Of a DNA stretch of 64,000 bases, positions 52,455 through 61,533 are shown piece by piece; positions within the stretch are counted from its first letter, which is position 1, and every line of letters starts with the position of its first letter. The stretch covers positions 1,488,001 through 1,552,000 of the forward strand of contig OY970284.1 in NCBI GenBank assembly GCA_963715895.1, given 5' to 3'. A program made the translations under genes and the position numbers. This stretch comes from JADGNZ01 sp963715895. Lineage in GTDB: Bacteria; Acidobacteriota; Thermoanaerobaculia; Gp7-AA8. The notes beneath the pieces are model-generated. The model made no database searches and was not told the origin of the DNA. It was given only the letters and a program-made list of their open reading frames with translations.

Positions 52455-54956
52455 ATGAACCGACTCGTCGCCATCTGCCTTGCGGCCGGACTCTTTACGG
52501 GAAGCGCCCTCGCGCAGACCGGACAGCCCGATGCTCAGACTCCCAAACCGAAGCCCGGCACGATCATCGATCGTCCCGACGCCGGACACATCACCTCGGA
52601 ACCTGCCGAGACGCCGGCTCCGGTCCCGCCGAAGCCTGGCAGCTCGCCTGCCGCCGGACAGCGTATCGAACGCTTTGAAGCGGTCGGCAACGCAAGCGTT
52701 GCCAGCGACACGATCCGCGTTTACCTCGGCGTAAACCCGGGCGACCCGTACGACCCGGCGGCCCTCCAGAAGAACTTCCTCAACCTCTGGCAGACCGGTC
52801 TTTTCGACGACATCCGCCTCGAGACCGATACGGCGCCGAACGGTGGCGTCATCGTCCGCGCCGTCGTCAAGGAGCGCCCCCGTATCGGCGCGGTCGAGTA
52901 TCGCGGCAACAAAGAGCTCAACACCGCCAAGATCAACGAGCAGCTCGAGAAGGACAAGATCGACCTCCACGTCGGCAACACCGTCGAGCAGACCTTGATC
53001 CGCCGCGCCGCCGAGTCGATCAAGAAAGCCTACACCGAGGGCGGATTCGAGGGCGTCGTCGTCGACAACACGATGGAGGACATGAGCGAGGCCGGTGACA
53101 AAAAGATCGTCTTCAACGTCTCCGAAGGCATCAAAGCCACCGTGGCCCGGGTCTACTTCACCGGCAACGCGCACTTCACCTCGCGCGTCCTGCGCCGGCA
53201 GATGAAAGAGGTAAAGGAAAACAACCTCATCACCTGGATCCGGAAAAACAACCTCTATATCCCGTCAAAGCTGGACGAGGACCTCGAGCACATCAAGAAC
53301 TACTACCAGGACTCCGGCTACATGAATGTGGCCTTCGGCGAACCGCAGCTCAAGACCATCGGGACGGCGAAGAAGCCGCACATGACCATCACCATTCCGA
53401 TCAAGGAAGGGACGATCCATCACTTCGGCGAAGTGACCGTCACCGGCGTCACCGTCTTCAAGCCCGAGGCCTTCGTCGGCAACTTTCCGATCAAGAAGGG
53501 CGACGTCATCCGGCGCAAGCCGATCCAGGACCGCCTCGACGCGCTCGATGAGCTGTACCGGATGCGCGGCTACATCTACTCGTACATCAACCCTGAGTAC
53601 GTCGAGCGTGACGGCAACATCACCGACGTCCACATCCAGGTGTTCGAAGGCGAACAGTTCCGCCTCGGCCGTCTCGAGTTCCAGGGCAATACCACGACGA
53701 AAGACAAGGTCCTCCGCCGCGAGATCTTCCTCGATGAGGGGCAGATCATGGACATGGAGACCTTCAAGCAGTCGATTTACAAGCTCGGACAGCTCGGTTA
53801 CTTCAAGGTCAACGACAACCCCGACTTCAAGGTGAATCAGGAGAAGAAGGTCGTCGATGTGACCGTGAAGGGAAGCGAAGAGGGGAAGAACGACGTGCAG
53901 TTCGGCGGCGGCTACTCCGAGGGAACGGGCTTCTTCGTGCAGACCCAGTTCTCCACGCGTAACTTCCTCGGCGAGGGAGAGAACCTCGGCCTCAGCTTCC
54001 AGCGCGGTAACAGGCAGAACTTCTATTCGCTGTCGTACGCCGATCCCTGGTTCATGGATACGCCGAACAGCCTCGGTATCTCTCTCTTCAACCGCACCAC
54101 CGACTACCCCCTCTCCATCGGTTACCAGGAACGGAGCCGAGGCGGTTCGATCGCGTACGGTTACCGGCTGCATCGGTTTGACAGCATCTCGCTCGTCTAC
54201 GGCCTCGAGCATGTGAAGACGCACGAGGAGTCGAACATCCTCCCCGACGCCAACGGCAACGTGCCGATCTCGGACATCTCCGATCTGGTCTACACCTCGT
54301 CGTCGATCGGGCCGTCGTACGCCTTCGACTCGCGCGACAACCCGTTCGATACCACCCGCGGCGCGCGGGTGTCGATGGGAATGACGTTCTCCGGCGGTCC
54401 TCTGGGAGGCACGATCCACGCGATCCGGCCGACCTTCGCCACCACGAAGTACTTCAAGCTGTCCCGCCGCTCCTCGTTCAGCGTCAACGTCGATCTCGGA
54501 TACCTGAAGCCGCTCGACTACGGCAAAGGTTGCGCGCTGACGTTCAGCGACTACATCGATCAGAACAGCAAACTATGCGTGCCTAAAGGGCAACGCTTCT
54601 TCGTCGGCGGCGAGTACTCGGTCCGCGGATTCGAGTACGGCACTCTCGGCCCCACGGAGACGTTCGAGGGAGTCACGCAGATTGCCGGCGGCTACAAGCA
54701 GGTGTTCTTCAATACCGAGTACGTTTTCAAGGTGAACGACCCGCTGCGCGTGGTGCTCTTCACCGACGGTGGATGGGCCTACGGCTACACCGACAAGGTC
54801 GATCCGAAGAAGATCCGGTACTCGACCGGCGCCGAGCTGCGCATTTTCCTGCCGGTCTTCCAGTTCCCGATCCGGTTCATTTACGCCATCAATCCCTCGC
54901 CCAAGCCGGGTGATCAGTTCAAGACCTTCAACTTCACGATCGGGAATACGTACTAA
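52455..54956 (+). CDS. bamA: outer membrane protein assembly factor BamA
   Basis: 833 aa. A signal peptide, a Pro-rich linker (about 22-75), five POTRA domains (about 77-440; for example RIGAVEYRGNKELNTAKIN, RLGRLEFQGNTTTKDKVL) and an Omp85 barrel with the QRFFVGGEYSVRGFEYG motif of strand/loop 6. It ends FNFTIGNTY, a weaker beta signal than the usual terminal Phe. Inserts outer-membrane proteins. First gene of the envelope operon. Confidence 0.97.
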   Translation: MNRLVAICLAAGLFTGSALAQTGQPDAQTPKPKPGTIIDRPDAGHITSEPAETPAPVPPKPGSSPAAGQRIERFEAVGNASVASDTIRVYLGVNPGDPYDPAALQKNFLNLWQTGLFDDIRLETDTAPNGGVIVRAVVKERPRIGAVEYRGNKELNTAKINEQLEKDKIDLHVGNTVEQTLIRRAAESIKKAYTEGGFEGVVVDNTMEDMSEAGDKKIVFNVSEGIKATVARVYFTGNAHFTSRVLRRQMKEVKENNLITWIRKNNLYIPSKLDEDLEHIKNYYQDSGYMNVAFGEPQLKTIGTAKKPHMTITIPIKEGTIHHFGEVTVTGVTVFKPEAFVGNFPIKKGDVIRRKPIQDRLDALDELYRMRGYIYSYINPEYVERDGNITDVHIQVFEGEQFRLGRLEFQGNTTTKDKVLRREIFLDEGQIMDMETFKQSIYKLGQLGYFKVNDNPDFKVNQEKKVVDVTVKGSEEGKNDVQFGGGYSEGTGFFVQTQFSTRNFLGEGENLGLSFQRGNRQNFYSLSYADPWFMDTPNSLGISLFNRTTDYPLSIGYQERSRGGSIAYGYRLHRFDSISLVYGLEHVKTHEESNILPDANGNVPISDISDLVYTSSSIGPSYAFDSRDNPFDTTRGARVSMGMTFSGGPLGGTIHAIRPTFATTKYFKLSRRSSFSVNVDLGYLKPLDYGKGCALTFSDYIDQNSKLCVPKGQRFFVGGEYSVRGFEYGTLGPTETFEGVTQIAGGYKQVFFNTEYVFKVNDPLRVVLFTDGGWAYGYTDKVDPKKIRYSTGAELRIFLPVFQFPIRFIYAINPSPKPGDQFKTFNFTIGNTY

Positions 54957-55007
54957 ACGCGCGGCGATTTAGCGGTCGTCCACGCCCACAAATTTAAGGA
55001 GATCTCC

Positions 55008-55556
55008 ATGAAGAAGTTTCTCATCTCGCTCGCGGTGGCAGCGCTCGCGGTGCCGATGTTCGCTCAGAGCGCACCGGGCCGCCTTGCCGTAATCGACGTC
55101 AACAAGGTGCTCATGAGCTCGGCCCCCGGCAAGGCCGCCTACGAGCGGCTCAAGAAGATGCAGGACGACCGGATCGCCAAGGCGCAGGCCATGAACGACG
55201 AGATCGCCAAGCTCGACAACGACATCAACACCAAGAAGCTCACGCTGAGCGAGGACAAGCTGGCCGACATGGCCAAGCAGCTCTCCGACAAGAAGATCGC
55301 CGCGCAGCGCTTCGCGCAGGACGCCGATCGCGAAGTCGGCGAGGCCCGCGACAAGACGCTGCTCGATCTCGAGAACAAGATCAAGCCGGTCATCGACGCC
55401 GTTGGCAAGGAGATGGGCCTGGCGGCCATCTTCAACAAGTTCGAGTCGGGTCTGGTCTATGCCTCGGACGCGATCGACATCACCGACACGGTCATCAAGC
55501 GCTTCACCGACAGCGGCGCCGCGGCCTCCGCGCCTGCTCCGCCGAAGAAGCCGTAA
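55008..55556 (+). CDS. skp: periplasmic chaperone Skp/OmpH
   Basis: 182 aa. Signal peptide (MKKFLISLAVAALAVPMFAQS), then LAVIDVNKVLMSSAPGKAAYERL and a long coiled coil (about 50-120) rich in Lys, Asp and Ala. This is the jellyfish-type Skp chaperone that escorts unfolded outer-membrane proteins to BamA. A Pro/Ala tail follows. Separated from bamA by 51 bp containing AAGGAGATC as ribosome-binding site. Confidence 0.94.
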   Translation: MKKFLISLAVAALAVPMFAQSAPGRLAVIDVNKVLMSSAPGKAAYERLKKMQDDRIAKAQAMNDEIAKLDNDINTKKLTLSEDKLADMAKQLSDKKIAAQRFAQDADREVGEARDKTLLDLENKIKPVIDAVGKEMGLAAIFNKFESGLVYASDAIDITDTVIKRFTDSGAAASAPAPPKKP

Positions 55557-55576
55557 TCACGAAACGCGCGCACGCG

Positions 55577-55605
55577 AAAAGCCTCCCGGCGCGGGAGGCT
55601 TTTTT
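55577..55605 (+). terminator. Rho-independent terminator after skp
   Basis: GCCTCCC (55581-55587) pairs with GGGAGGC (55593-55599), flanked by A-runs before and six Ts after (55600-55605). It is 21 bp beyond the skp stop. It probably attenuates rather than fully separates, since lpx genes follow on the same strand within 60 bp. Confidence 0.85.
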
Positions 55606-55635
55606 CGTTACCCGCGGCATACAATGCGCGCCCGA

Positions 55636-56613
55636 ATGCCCGCGGTCCCGATCTCGGAAATTGTCGCGTTCACCGGCGGCCGTTACAGCGGTCCGGCCGG
55701 CCGGATGATCGATGGCGTGGCGCCGCTTGCCGGCGCCGGCGAGGCGCAGCTCTCCTTCCTCTCGAATCCGAAATACGCCGAACAACTGGCATCCACCCGG
55801 GCCGCGGCAATCTTCGTCTCCGATGACGTGCCCGGCGACGATGGCCGGTTCATTCGTGTCGCAAATCCCTACTACGCCATGGCCAGCGTCGTCGCGAAGT
55901 ACTTCGACAGGCGCCCGATGCCAATCGGAATCTCTCCGCTCGCTTCGATCGCGGCGACGGCCACGCTCGGCGCGAACGTCGCCATCGGGCCGTTCTCGAC
56001 GATCGCTGACGGTGTGGTTCTCGGCGAGGGTGTGGTGATCTTTCAGAACGTCTCGATCGAGGCGGGGTCCACCATCGGCGACGGTACGATCGTCTACCCG
56101 CAGGTGTCGATTTACGATCGCTCCATCATCGGCAGGCGCTGCATCATCCACAGTGGCGTCGTCATCGGCGCCGACGGCTACGGATTCGCCACCGAAGGGG
56201 GGCGGCACCATAAGATTCCGCAGATCGGCATCGTTCGCATCGGCGACGACGTGGAGATCGGTGCCGGCTCGACGATCGATCGGGCAGCGCTGGGCGAGAC
56301 GACCATCGGCGACGGTACCAAGATCGACGACCAGGTCATGATCGGGCACAACGTGAAGGTGGGCCGGCATTGCCTGCTGGTCGCGCAGGTCGGAATCGCC
56401 GGTTCGACCGAGCTCGGCGACTATGTCGTCGTGGCCGGCCAATCCGGTTTCGGCGGACACCTCACGATCGGAAACGGCGTGCAGGTGGCAGCGAAGAGTG
56501 CGGTGTTGGACGACGTTCCGGATGGAACGAAAGTGATGGGGATTCCCGCGGTCCCGTTCCGCGAATTTGCAAGACGGGAAGCCATGCTCCGGAGGATGGC
56601 GAAGAAGAAGTGA
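55636..56613 (+). CDS. lpxD: UDP-3-O-acylglucosamine N-acyltransferase LpxD
   Basis: 325 aa. N-terminal uridine-binding domain (LSFLSNPKYAEQL), then about ten left-handed beta-helix hexapeptide turns (IGANV-type) with the catalytic His region MIGHNVKVGRHCLLVAQ and GFGGHL. It adds the N-acyl chain in lipid A synthesis. Starts at ATG 55636 or 55624. Either lies beyond the skp terminator. No strong ribosome-binding site. Confidence 0.95.
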   Translation: MPAVPISEIVAFTGGRYSGPAGRMIDGVAPLAGAGEAQLSFLSNPKYAEQLASTRAAAIFVSDDVPGDDGRFIRVANPYYAMASVVAKYFDRRPMPIGISPLASIAATATLGANVAIGPFSTIADGVVLGEGVVIFQNVSIEAGSTIGDGTIVYPQVSIYDRSIIGRRCIIHSGVVIGADGYGFATEGGRHHKIPQIGIVRIGDDVEIGAGSTIDRAALGETTIGDGTKIDDQVMIGHNVKVGRHCLLVAQVGIAGSTELGDYVVVAGQSGFGGHLTIGNGVQVAAKSAVLDDVPDGTKVMGIPAVPFREFARREAMLRRMAKKK

Positions 56614-56631
56614 CAGAGTAGTGAGGAACCA

Positions 56632-57069
56632 ATGCTGACCATTACCGAAATCATGAAATTGCTGCCGCATCGCTACCCGATGCTGCTCGTCGACCGTGTG
56701 CTCGAGATCGAGGAGGGCAAACGCATCGTCGGCCTGAAGAACGTCTCGGCGAACGAGCAGTTTTTCCAGGGACACTTTCCGGGAAATCCGGTCATGCCGG
56801 GCGTTCTGATCGTCGAGGCGATGGCGCAATGCGCGGCCATCCTCGGGCTACGCGATATGCCGGACCGTGAGAAGAAGCTCTTTCTCTTCGGCGGTGTCGA
56901 CAAGGCTCGCTTCCGCCGCCCCGTCGTGCCGGGTGATCAACTTCGACTCGAGTGTGTCGTTCTGCACCGGCGCTCGATCTCCGTAAAAATCCACGGCAAG
57001 GCCACCGTCGACGGCCAACTGGTCGCCGAGGCCGAGTTGTTCAGTGTGCTGATCGACAGGCCGGAGTGA
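56632..57069 (+). CDS. fabZ: 3-hydroxyacyl-ACP dehydratase FabZ
   Basis: 145 aa. Hot-dog fold with LPHRYPMLLVDRV, catalytic His48 in QGHFPGNPVMPGV and Glu62 in IVEAMAQ. Dehydrates hydroxyacyl-ACPs and competes with LpxA/LpxD for acyl substrates, which explains its common position among lpx genes. AGTGAGGA precedes the ATG. Overlaps the possible GTG start of lpxA. Confidence 0.96.
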   Translation: MLTITEIMKLLPHRYPMLLVDRVLEIEEGKRIVGLKNVSANEQFFQGHFPGNPVMPGVLIVEAMAQCAAILGLRDMPDREKKLFLFGGVDKARFRRPVVPGDQLRLECVVLHRRSISVKIHGKATVDGQLVAEAELFSVLIDRPE

Positions 57070-57074
57070 GCACG

Positions 57075-57854
57075 ATGCCCGAGATCGATTCCACAGCAGT
57101 CATCACCGGCAACGCCGTCCTTGCGCCCGATGTCGTCGTCGGTGCGTACGCCGTCATCGGCGCGAATGTCACCATCGGCAGCGGGTGTGTCATCGGCCCG
57201 TTCACGCGCATCGAAGGCCCGACCACGATCGGGGAGCGCAATCACTTCTACGGCCACGCCTCGATTGGCGGTCCTCCGCAGGATCTAAAGTACAAAGGCG
57301 AGCACACAGAGCTGACGATCGGCAACGACAATGTCTTTCGCGAATTCGTGACCGTCAACCGCGGCACGACGGGCGGCGGCGGCAGGACCACCATTGGCAA
57401 CGAGAACTTCTTCATGGCCTACTCGCACGTGGCGCATGACTGCCATGTCGGTTCGCACACGGTCTTTGCCAATAACGCCACGCTGGCCGGCCATGTCGAG
57501 ATCGCCGACTTCGCCACGATCGGCGCGTTCAGCGCGGTGCATCAATTCTGCCGCGTCGGCGAGCACGCCTTCGTCGGCGGCGGCTCGATGATTACTCAGG
57601 ACGTGATGCCGTATGCGAAGACCGTGGCCAAGCGCGACAACCGCTCCTACGGCATCAATACGATCGGTCTGCAGCGTAAAGGGTTCTCCGACGAGACCGT
57701 CGATGCCCTCGAGCGCGCGTACCGCATCCTCGTCCGTTCGAAGCTGAACCTGGAGGCAGCCCTGACCAAGATCGAGGAGGAGCTTGGCCTCTTCCCCGAG
57801 GCCAGGTACCTGGTCGAGTTCGTGCGGGAATCGAAACGAGGCATCATTCGATGA
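57075..57854 (+). CDS. lpxA: acyl-ACP--UDP-GlcNAc O-acyltransferase LpxA
   Basis: 259 aa (E. coli 262). Hexapeptide beta-helix, catalytic His in MAYSHVAHDCHVG, GGPPQDLKYKGE loop, and C-terminal helical domain (LERAYRILVRSKLNLEAAL). Starts lipid A synthesis. GTG 57066, overlapping the fabZ stop, is an alternative start. The stop overlaps the next gene (ATGA). Confidence 0.96.
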   Translation: MPEIDSTAVITGNAVLAPDVVVGAYAVIGANVTIGSGCVIGPFTRIEGPTTIGERNHFYGHASIGGPPQDLKYKGEHTELTIGNDNVFREFVTVNRGTTGGGGRTTIGNENFFMAYSHVAHDCHVGSHTVFANNATLAGHVEIADFATIGAFSAVHQFCRVGEHAFVGGGSMITQDVMPYAKTVAKRDNRSYGINTIGLQRKGFSDETVDALERAYRILVRSKLNLEAALTKIEEELGLFPEARYLVEFVRESKRGIIR

Positions 57855-58786
57855 AGGCCGGTGTAATCGGCACCGGTTACCTCGGGCGTCTTCACGCACG
57901 CATCCTCACCGAAATGCCGGAGGCGGAGGTCGTCGGGTTCGTCGAGACGAACGACGAGATCGCCGCTGAGGTGAGCGCGAATCTTGCGCTGAAACGATTC
58001 GACTCTGTGGCCGCCCTGGCGCGCGAGATCGATTGCGCGGTTGTGGCCACGCCAACGATCACGCACTTCGAGATCGCCCGCGAGTTGCTGGAGGCCGGAT
58101 GCGACGTGATGGTCGAGAAGCCGATTACGCCCTCGGTCGAGGAAGCGCGGCGTCTCATCGAAATCGCGGCATCGCGGCAGCGCATCCTGCAGGTCGGTCA
58201 TGTGGAGCGCTACAACCCGGCCATCACCGCCGTCGCGCCGTTGTTGCACAGCGCCCGTTTCATCGAGGGCGAGCGCCTCGGCGTCTTCGTCGGACGCTCG
58301 CTCGACATCGACGTCCTGCTCGACCTGATGATTCATGACCTCAACCTCGTCCTCTCGCTGCTGGGGCAGCGCGTCGTCGACGTGCGCGCCGTCGGCGTGG
58401 CCGTGCTCACCGAGAACGTCGACATCGCCAATGTCCGCCTCGAATTCGAGAACGGCGCCGTCGCCAACCTTACGGCAAGCCGCGTCTCGCAGGACCGCGT
58501 GCGCAAGATCCGCTTTTTCAGCCCCGAGGCCTACATCTCGATCGACACGAAAGAGCAGGAAGTGAAAGGCTTTCGCCTCGACGGCAAAGCGATCGTTCCG
58601 ATCGATTTGAGGGTGACGAAGAAAGAGCCCTTGCGCGCCGAACTTGAAGCATTCGTCGAATGCGTGAGCTCGCGCGCGCATCCGCTCGTCAGCGGAGAGG
58701 ATGGCCTGGCGGCAGTGGAGCTTGCTATCCGGGTGGCGAAGGCCATCGATGACTCGTTGAAGCGATTCGGAATGTCTCGGGAGTGA
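57851..58786 (+). CDS. Gfo/Idh/MocA family oxidoreductase, candidate UDP-GlcNAc 3-dehydrogenase
   Basis: 311 aa. N-terminal Rossmann motif (GVIGTGYLGRLHARIL) and EKPIT in the nucleotide-binding domain, then VGHVERYNPAI and the alpha/beta catalytic domain. It is coupled to lpxA by an ATGA overlap. The GnnA enzymes of this family make UDP-3-keto-GlcNAc for amide-linked lipid A and are often next to lpxA, but the partner aminotransferase GnnB is not in the window, so the role is inferred. Confidence 0.88.
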   Translation: MKAGVIGTGYLGRLHARILTEMPEAEVVGFVETNDEIAAEVSANLALKRFDSVAALAREIDCAVVATPTITHFEIARELLEAGCDVMVEKPITPSVEEARRLIEIAASRQRILQVGHVERYNPAITAVAPLLHSARFIEGERLGVFVGRSLDIDVLLDLMIHDLNLVLSLLGQRVVDVRAVGVAVLTENVDIANVRLEFENGAVANLTASRVSQDRVRKIRFFSPEAYISIDTKEQEVKGFRLDGKAIVPIDLRVTKKEPLRAELEAFVECVSSRAHPLVSGEDGLAAVELAIRVAKAIDDSLKRFGMSRE

Positions 58787-59661
58787 GCAAGCAGATGAAC
58801 GACGCAACGATCGGCATCATTGGCGGCTCCGGCCTGTATCAGATGGAAGGGCTGACCGTTCTCGATGAGCGCAGGATCGAGACTCCGTTCGGTGATCCGT
58901 CCGATGCCTACGTCATCGGTGAGATCGCCGGCGTCCGGGTGGCCTTTCTCTCGCGGCATGGACGAGGCCATCGTCTCTCTCCGAGCGAGTTGAACTATCG
59001 CGCCAATCTCTTCGGCTTCAAGGTGCTCGGCGTACACACGATCCTTTCGGCGAGCGCCGTCGGATCGATGAAGGAGGATTACGCGCCGACCGACATCGTC
59101 TTCCCGCACCAATTCATCGACCGGACCCGGCATCGTCCCGATACGTTCTTCGGCAACGGCCTGGTCGCGCACGTCGGATTCGCCGATCCGATCTGCACCG
59201 CGCTTTCAGCCACGATGAGCAAGGCCGCCCGTGACGCCGGCGCGCGCGTGCACGACGGCGGCGTTTACATCTGCATGGAAGGCCCGCAGTTCTCAACGCG
59301 CGCGGAGTCGAACCTCTATCGCTCCTGGGGCGCCGACGTCATCGGCATGACCAATCTGCAGGAAGCGAAGCTTGCCCGCGAAGCGGAGATCTGCTACGCC
59401 ACCATGGCCCTCGTGACTGACTACGACTGCTGGCACGAGACGCACGAGGACGTCACCGTCGAGACGGTTCTTGCCTACCTGGCAAAGAACGCCGAGACCG
59501 CCCAGAAGATCCTCCACAACTCGATCGTCCCGGCCGCGAACCGCCAGCGCGACTGCGCCTGTGCTAACGCGCTGCAATACGCGATCATCACGCAGAAGAC
59601 GGCGATCCCCGATCAGGTGAAGAAGGATCTGGCGCCGCTCATCGGGAGGTATGTGGGGTGA
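58783..59661 (+). CDS. mtnP: S-methyl-5'-thioadenosine phosphorylase (MTAP)
   Basis: 292 aa. IGIIGGSGLYQMEGL, phosphate loop SRHGRGHRLSPSELNYRAN, and the MTAP-specific VYICMEGPQFSTRAESNLYRSWGADVIGMT. Cleaves MTA to adenine and methylthioribose-1-phosphate. GTG start overlaps the preceding stop (GTGA); ATG 58795 is an alternative. Likely functionally tied to the PfkB kinase at 60606. Confidence 0.94.
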   Translation: MSKQMNDATIGIIGGSGLYQMEGLTVLDERRIETPFGDPSDAYVIGEIAGVRVAFLSRHGRGHRLSPSELNYRANLFGFKVLGVHTILSASAVGSMKEDYAPTDIVFPHQFIDRTRHRPDTFFGNGLVAHVGFADPICTALSATMSKAARDAGARVHDGGVYICMEGPQFSTRAESNLYRSWGADVIGMTNLQEAKLAREAEICYATMALVTDYDCWHETHEDVTVETVLAYLAKNAETAQKILHNSIVPAANRQRDCACANALQYAIITQKTAIPDQVKKDLAPLIGRYVG

Positions 59662-59665
59662 ACGG

Positions 59666-60055
59666 CTAGGCAGCCACTCGCTTCGATTCGAGCAGCACCG
59701 CGCGAGGGATATCAACACCAGAAATGCTGAACGACTGGAGATTCATAACGGACTGTTCTGCGTGGAATCTGGAATTCATCGCACGAACGAACGGATCATC
59801 GGTTCGCAGCACGGTAGCTCTGACGAAATGAAACCATTCCGACTCGGGCACATTCCTGCGTAAGGCATCGGAAACCTGACTAACGGCGCTACCGAGAGAT
59901 CTGCTGTCGAGGCCATGAGCGCTGACGATCAGATTCCACGCATCGTTGGTTTCCGCATCGGGAGCGACGAGCATGAATAGTGCGAGCGGACCTTCGTTCA
60001 TCTCGAGGTCGTTTGCAAGATTCCTCATGTCAGTTACCAAAGCGTTTTGATCCAT
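59666..60055 (-). CDS. hypothetical partner protein of a HEPN module
   Basis: 129 aa without signal or membrane segments. Central DAWNLIVSAHGLDSRSLGSAVSQVSDALRR and FVRATVLRTDDPFVRAM suggest a compact alpha/beta protein. It overlaps the HEPN gene's 3' end by 22 bp. Codons such as AAC GCT TTG GTA ACT are more A/T-ending than in neighbouring genes. It is not a recognisable MNT nucleotidyltransferase. Function unknown, probably an antitoxin or regulator of the HEPN protein. Confidence 0.75.
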   Translation of the reverse strand: MDQNALVTDMRNLANDLEMNEGPLALFMLVAPDAETNDAWNLIVSAHGLDSRSLGSAVSQVSDALRRNVPESEWFHFVRATVLRTDDPFVRAMNSRFHAEQSVMNLQSFSISGVDIPRAVLLESKRVAA

Positions 60056-60453
60056 GTGAGTACCCCGTTCGTGCTGTCACGGATTGCGTTGAGAGTGTCT
60101 TCTGCATCCTGGCGGGTCACCGTACCCGCGGCGTCATATCTTCCTTCAGGTTTCCAGAGGGCCGCTGTCGACCAGTTGTCAAAAAGCAGCTTCTTCGTCG
60201 GATCGACAGCCTTCCGCAGCCCGGCCAGGACAAGTAACTGATCCAAGTCATGTACCGCATACACGCGCTTCAACTCCCCTTTCTCGGGATATTCATCCAA
60301 GTCAAGCAGGCCACAGATGCGCGCCTTGAGAGCCAGCTCGACCACGTAGCCTGACAAATACTTCGCCCCGTCGTATAGGCCAGCGTCAAAAAGCGCCTCC
60401 GCTTCACGAAGTCTGAGGAGTGCTAAGTCTTTGAGTTGTTGAGAAGTAGCCAT
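60034..60453 (-). CDS. HEPN-domain protein
   Basis: 139 aa, all-helical. DLALLRLREAEALFDAGLYDGAKYLSGYVVELALKARIC is the hallmark first half of HEPN proteins. An Arg-x-Ser pair in the last helices (NAIRDSTNGVL) stands where the R-x4-6-H RNase motif lies in active toxins, but the His is missing. ATG 60453 is preferred. It lies with its partner between the rightward MTAP and PfkB genes on the opposite strand. Confidence 0.85.
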   Translation of the reverse strand: MATSQQLKDLALLRLREAEALFDAGLYDGAKYLSGYVVELALKARICGLLDLDEYPEKGELKRVYAVHDLDQLLVLAGLRKAVDPTKKLLFDNWSTAALWKPEGRYDAAGTVTRQDAEDTLNAIRDSTNGVLTWIKTLW

Positions 60454-60605
60454 CGAGCAGCGCAGCGCATAGACGAGAAGCCAGCGACGAGGATAGGTCA
60501 CCTCCGGCGCGACCGCAACCAGTCACATCGACCGGCTGCATGGTTGTTGCCCCCACACTCCAATCCCGCTACTCTCCGCGCGCGCAACTGGCGCAGGGAG
60601 AATCC

Positions 60606-61523
60606 ATGAGCATCCTTGTTGTCGGCAGTGTCGCCTTCGACGCGATCGAGACTCCGTTCGGAAAGGTCGACAGATGTATCGGCGGGTCGGCGACGTACTT
60701 CTCCGTCGCCGCCTCCTTCTTTTCCGAGGTTGATCTGGTGGCCGTCGTCGGCGACGACTTCTCGGAAGACGACCTCGGCATCTTCCGCGGCCGCAAGATC
60801 AACCTTGACGGCCTGCAGCGCGTCTCCGGAGCGAAGACGTTCTTCTGGAGCGGCGAGTACGGCTTCGATCTCAACGTCGCCAGGACGCGCGACACGCAGC
60901 TGAACGTCTTCGCCGATTTCAAGCCGCAGCTCAGTGAAAAGCATCGCAACCCGGACGTGCTGTTCCTCGCCAACATCCAGCCCGATCTGCAGATGGAAGT
61001 GCTTCAGCAGTGCCGCCGCCCACGCGTCGTGGCGCTCGACACGATGAACCTCTGGATCGCGACGGCGAAAGAATCGCTGACGCGCATCCTTCGCGAAGTG
61101 GATCTAGTCGTGATCAACGAAGCCGAGGTGCGCCAGTTCACGGAAGAGGCAAACCTGATCAAGGGCGCGAGGCAGATCCTGGCACTCGGGCCGCGAACGC
61201 TCGTCGTCAAACGCGGCGAGTACGGCGTCATGATGATTACACCCGACGCCGTCTTCGCTGCACCGGCATATCCGCTGGAAGCGGTCTTCGATCCGACCGG
61301 CGCCGGAGACACCTTCGCCGGCGGCTTCCTCGGCTACCTTGCCTCGCGCGCGGAAGTGAGCGACCGCGATCTTCGGCGCGCCATCGTCTTCGGCAGCGTG
61401 CTGGCGTCGTTCACCGTCGAGAAGTTCTCACTCGATCGCCTCCGCGAGATCACGCTCAACGACGTTTACGAGCGCTATCAGGAGTTCCGCAAGCTCACGC
61501 ACTTCGAGGATCACGACGGGTAG
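60606..61523 (+). CDS. PfkB-family carbohydrate/nucleoside kinase
   Basis: 305 aa. N-terminal GSVAFDAIETPFG and GGSATYFSVAAS, C-terminal signature DPTGAGDTFAGGFLGYLA with the catalytic Asp. Pairing with MTAP in related gene orders suggests a role in nucleoside or MTA salvage (adenosine-kinase-like), but the substrate is not certain. Ribosome-binding site CAGGGAGA lies before ATG 60606. Confidence 0.9.
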   Translation: MSILVVGSVAFDAIETPFGKVDRCIGGSATYFSVAASFFSEVDLVAVVGDDFSEDDLGIFRGRKINLDGLQRVSGAKTFFWSGEYGFDLNVARTRDTQLNVFADFKPQLSEKHRNPDVLFLANIQPDLQMEVLQQCRRPRVVALDTMNLWIATAKESLTRILREVDLVVINEAEVRQFTEEANLIKGARQILALGPRTLVVKRGEYGVMMITPDAVFAAPAYPLEAVFDPTGAGDTFAGGFLGYLASRAEVSDRDLRRAIVFGSVLASFTVEKFSLDRLREITLNDVYERYQEFRKLTHFEDHDG

Positions 61524-61533
61524 GCCGGCTTAG

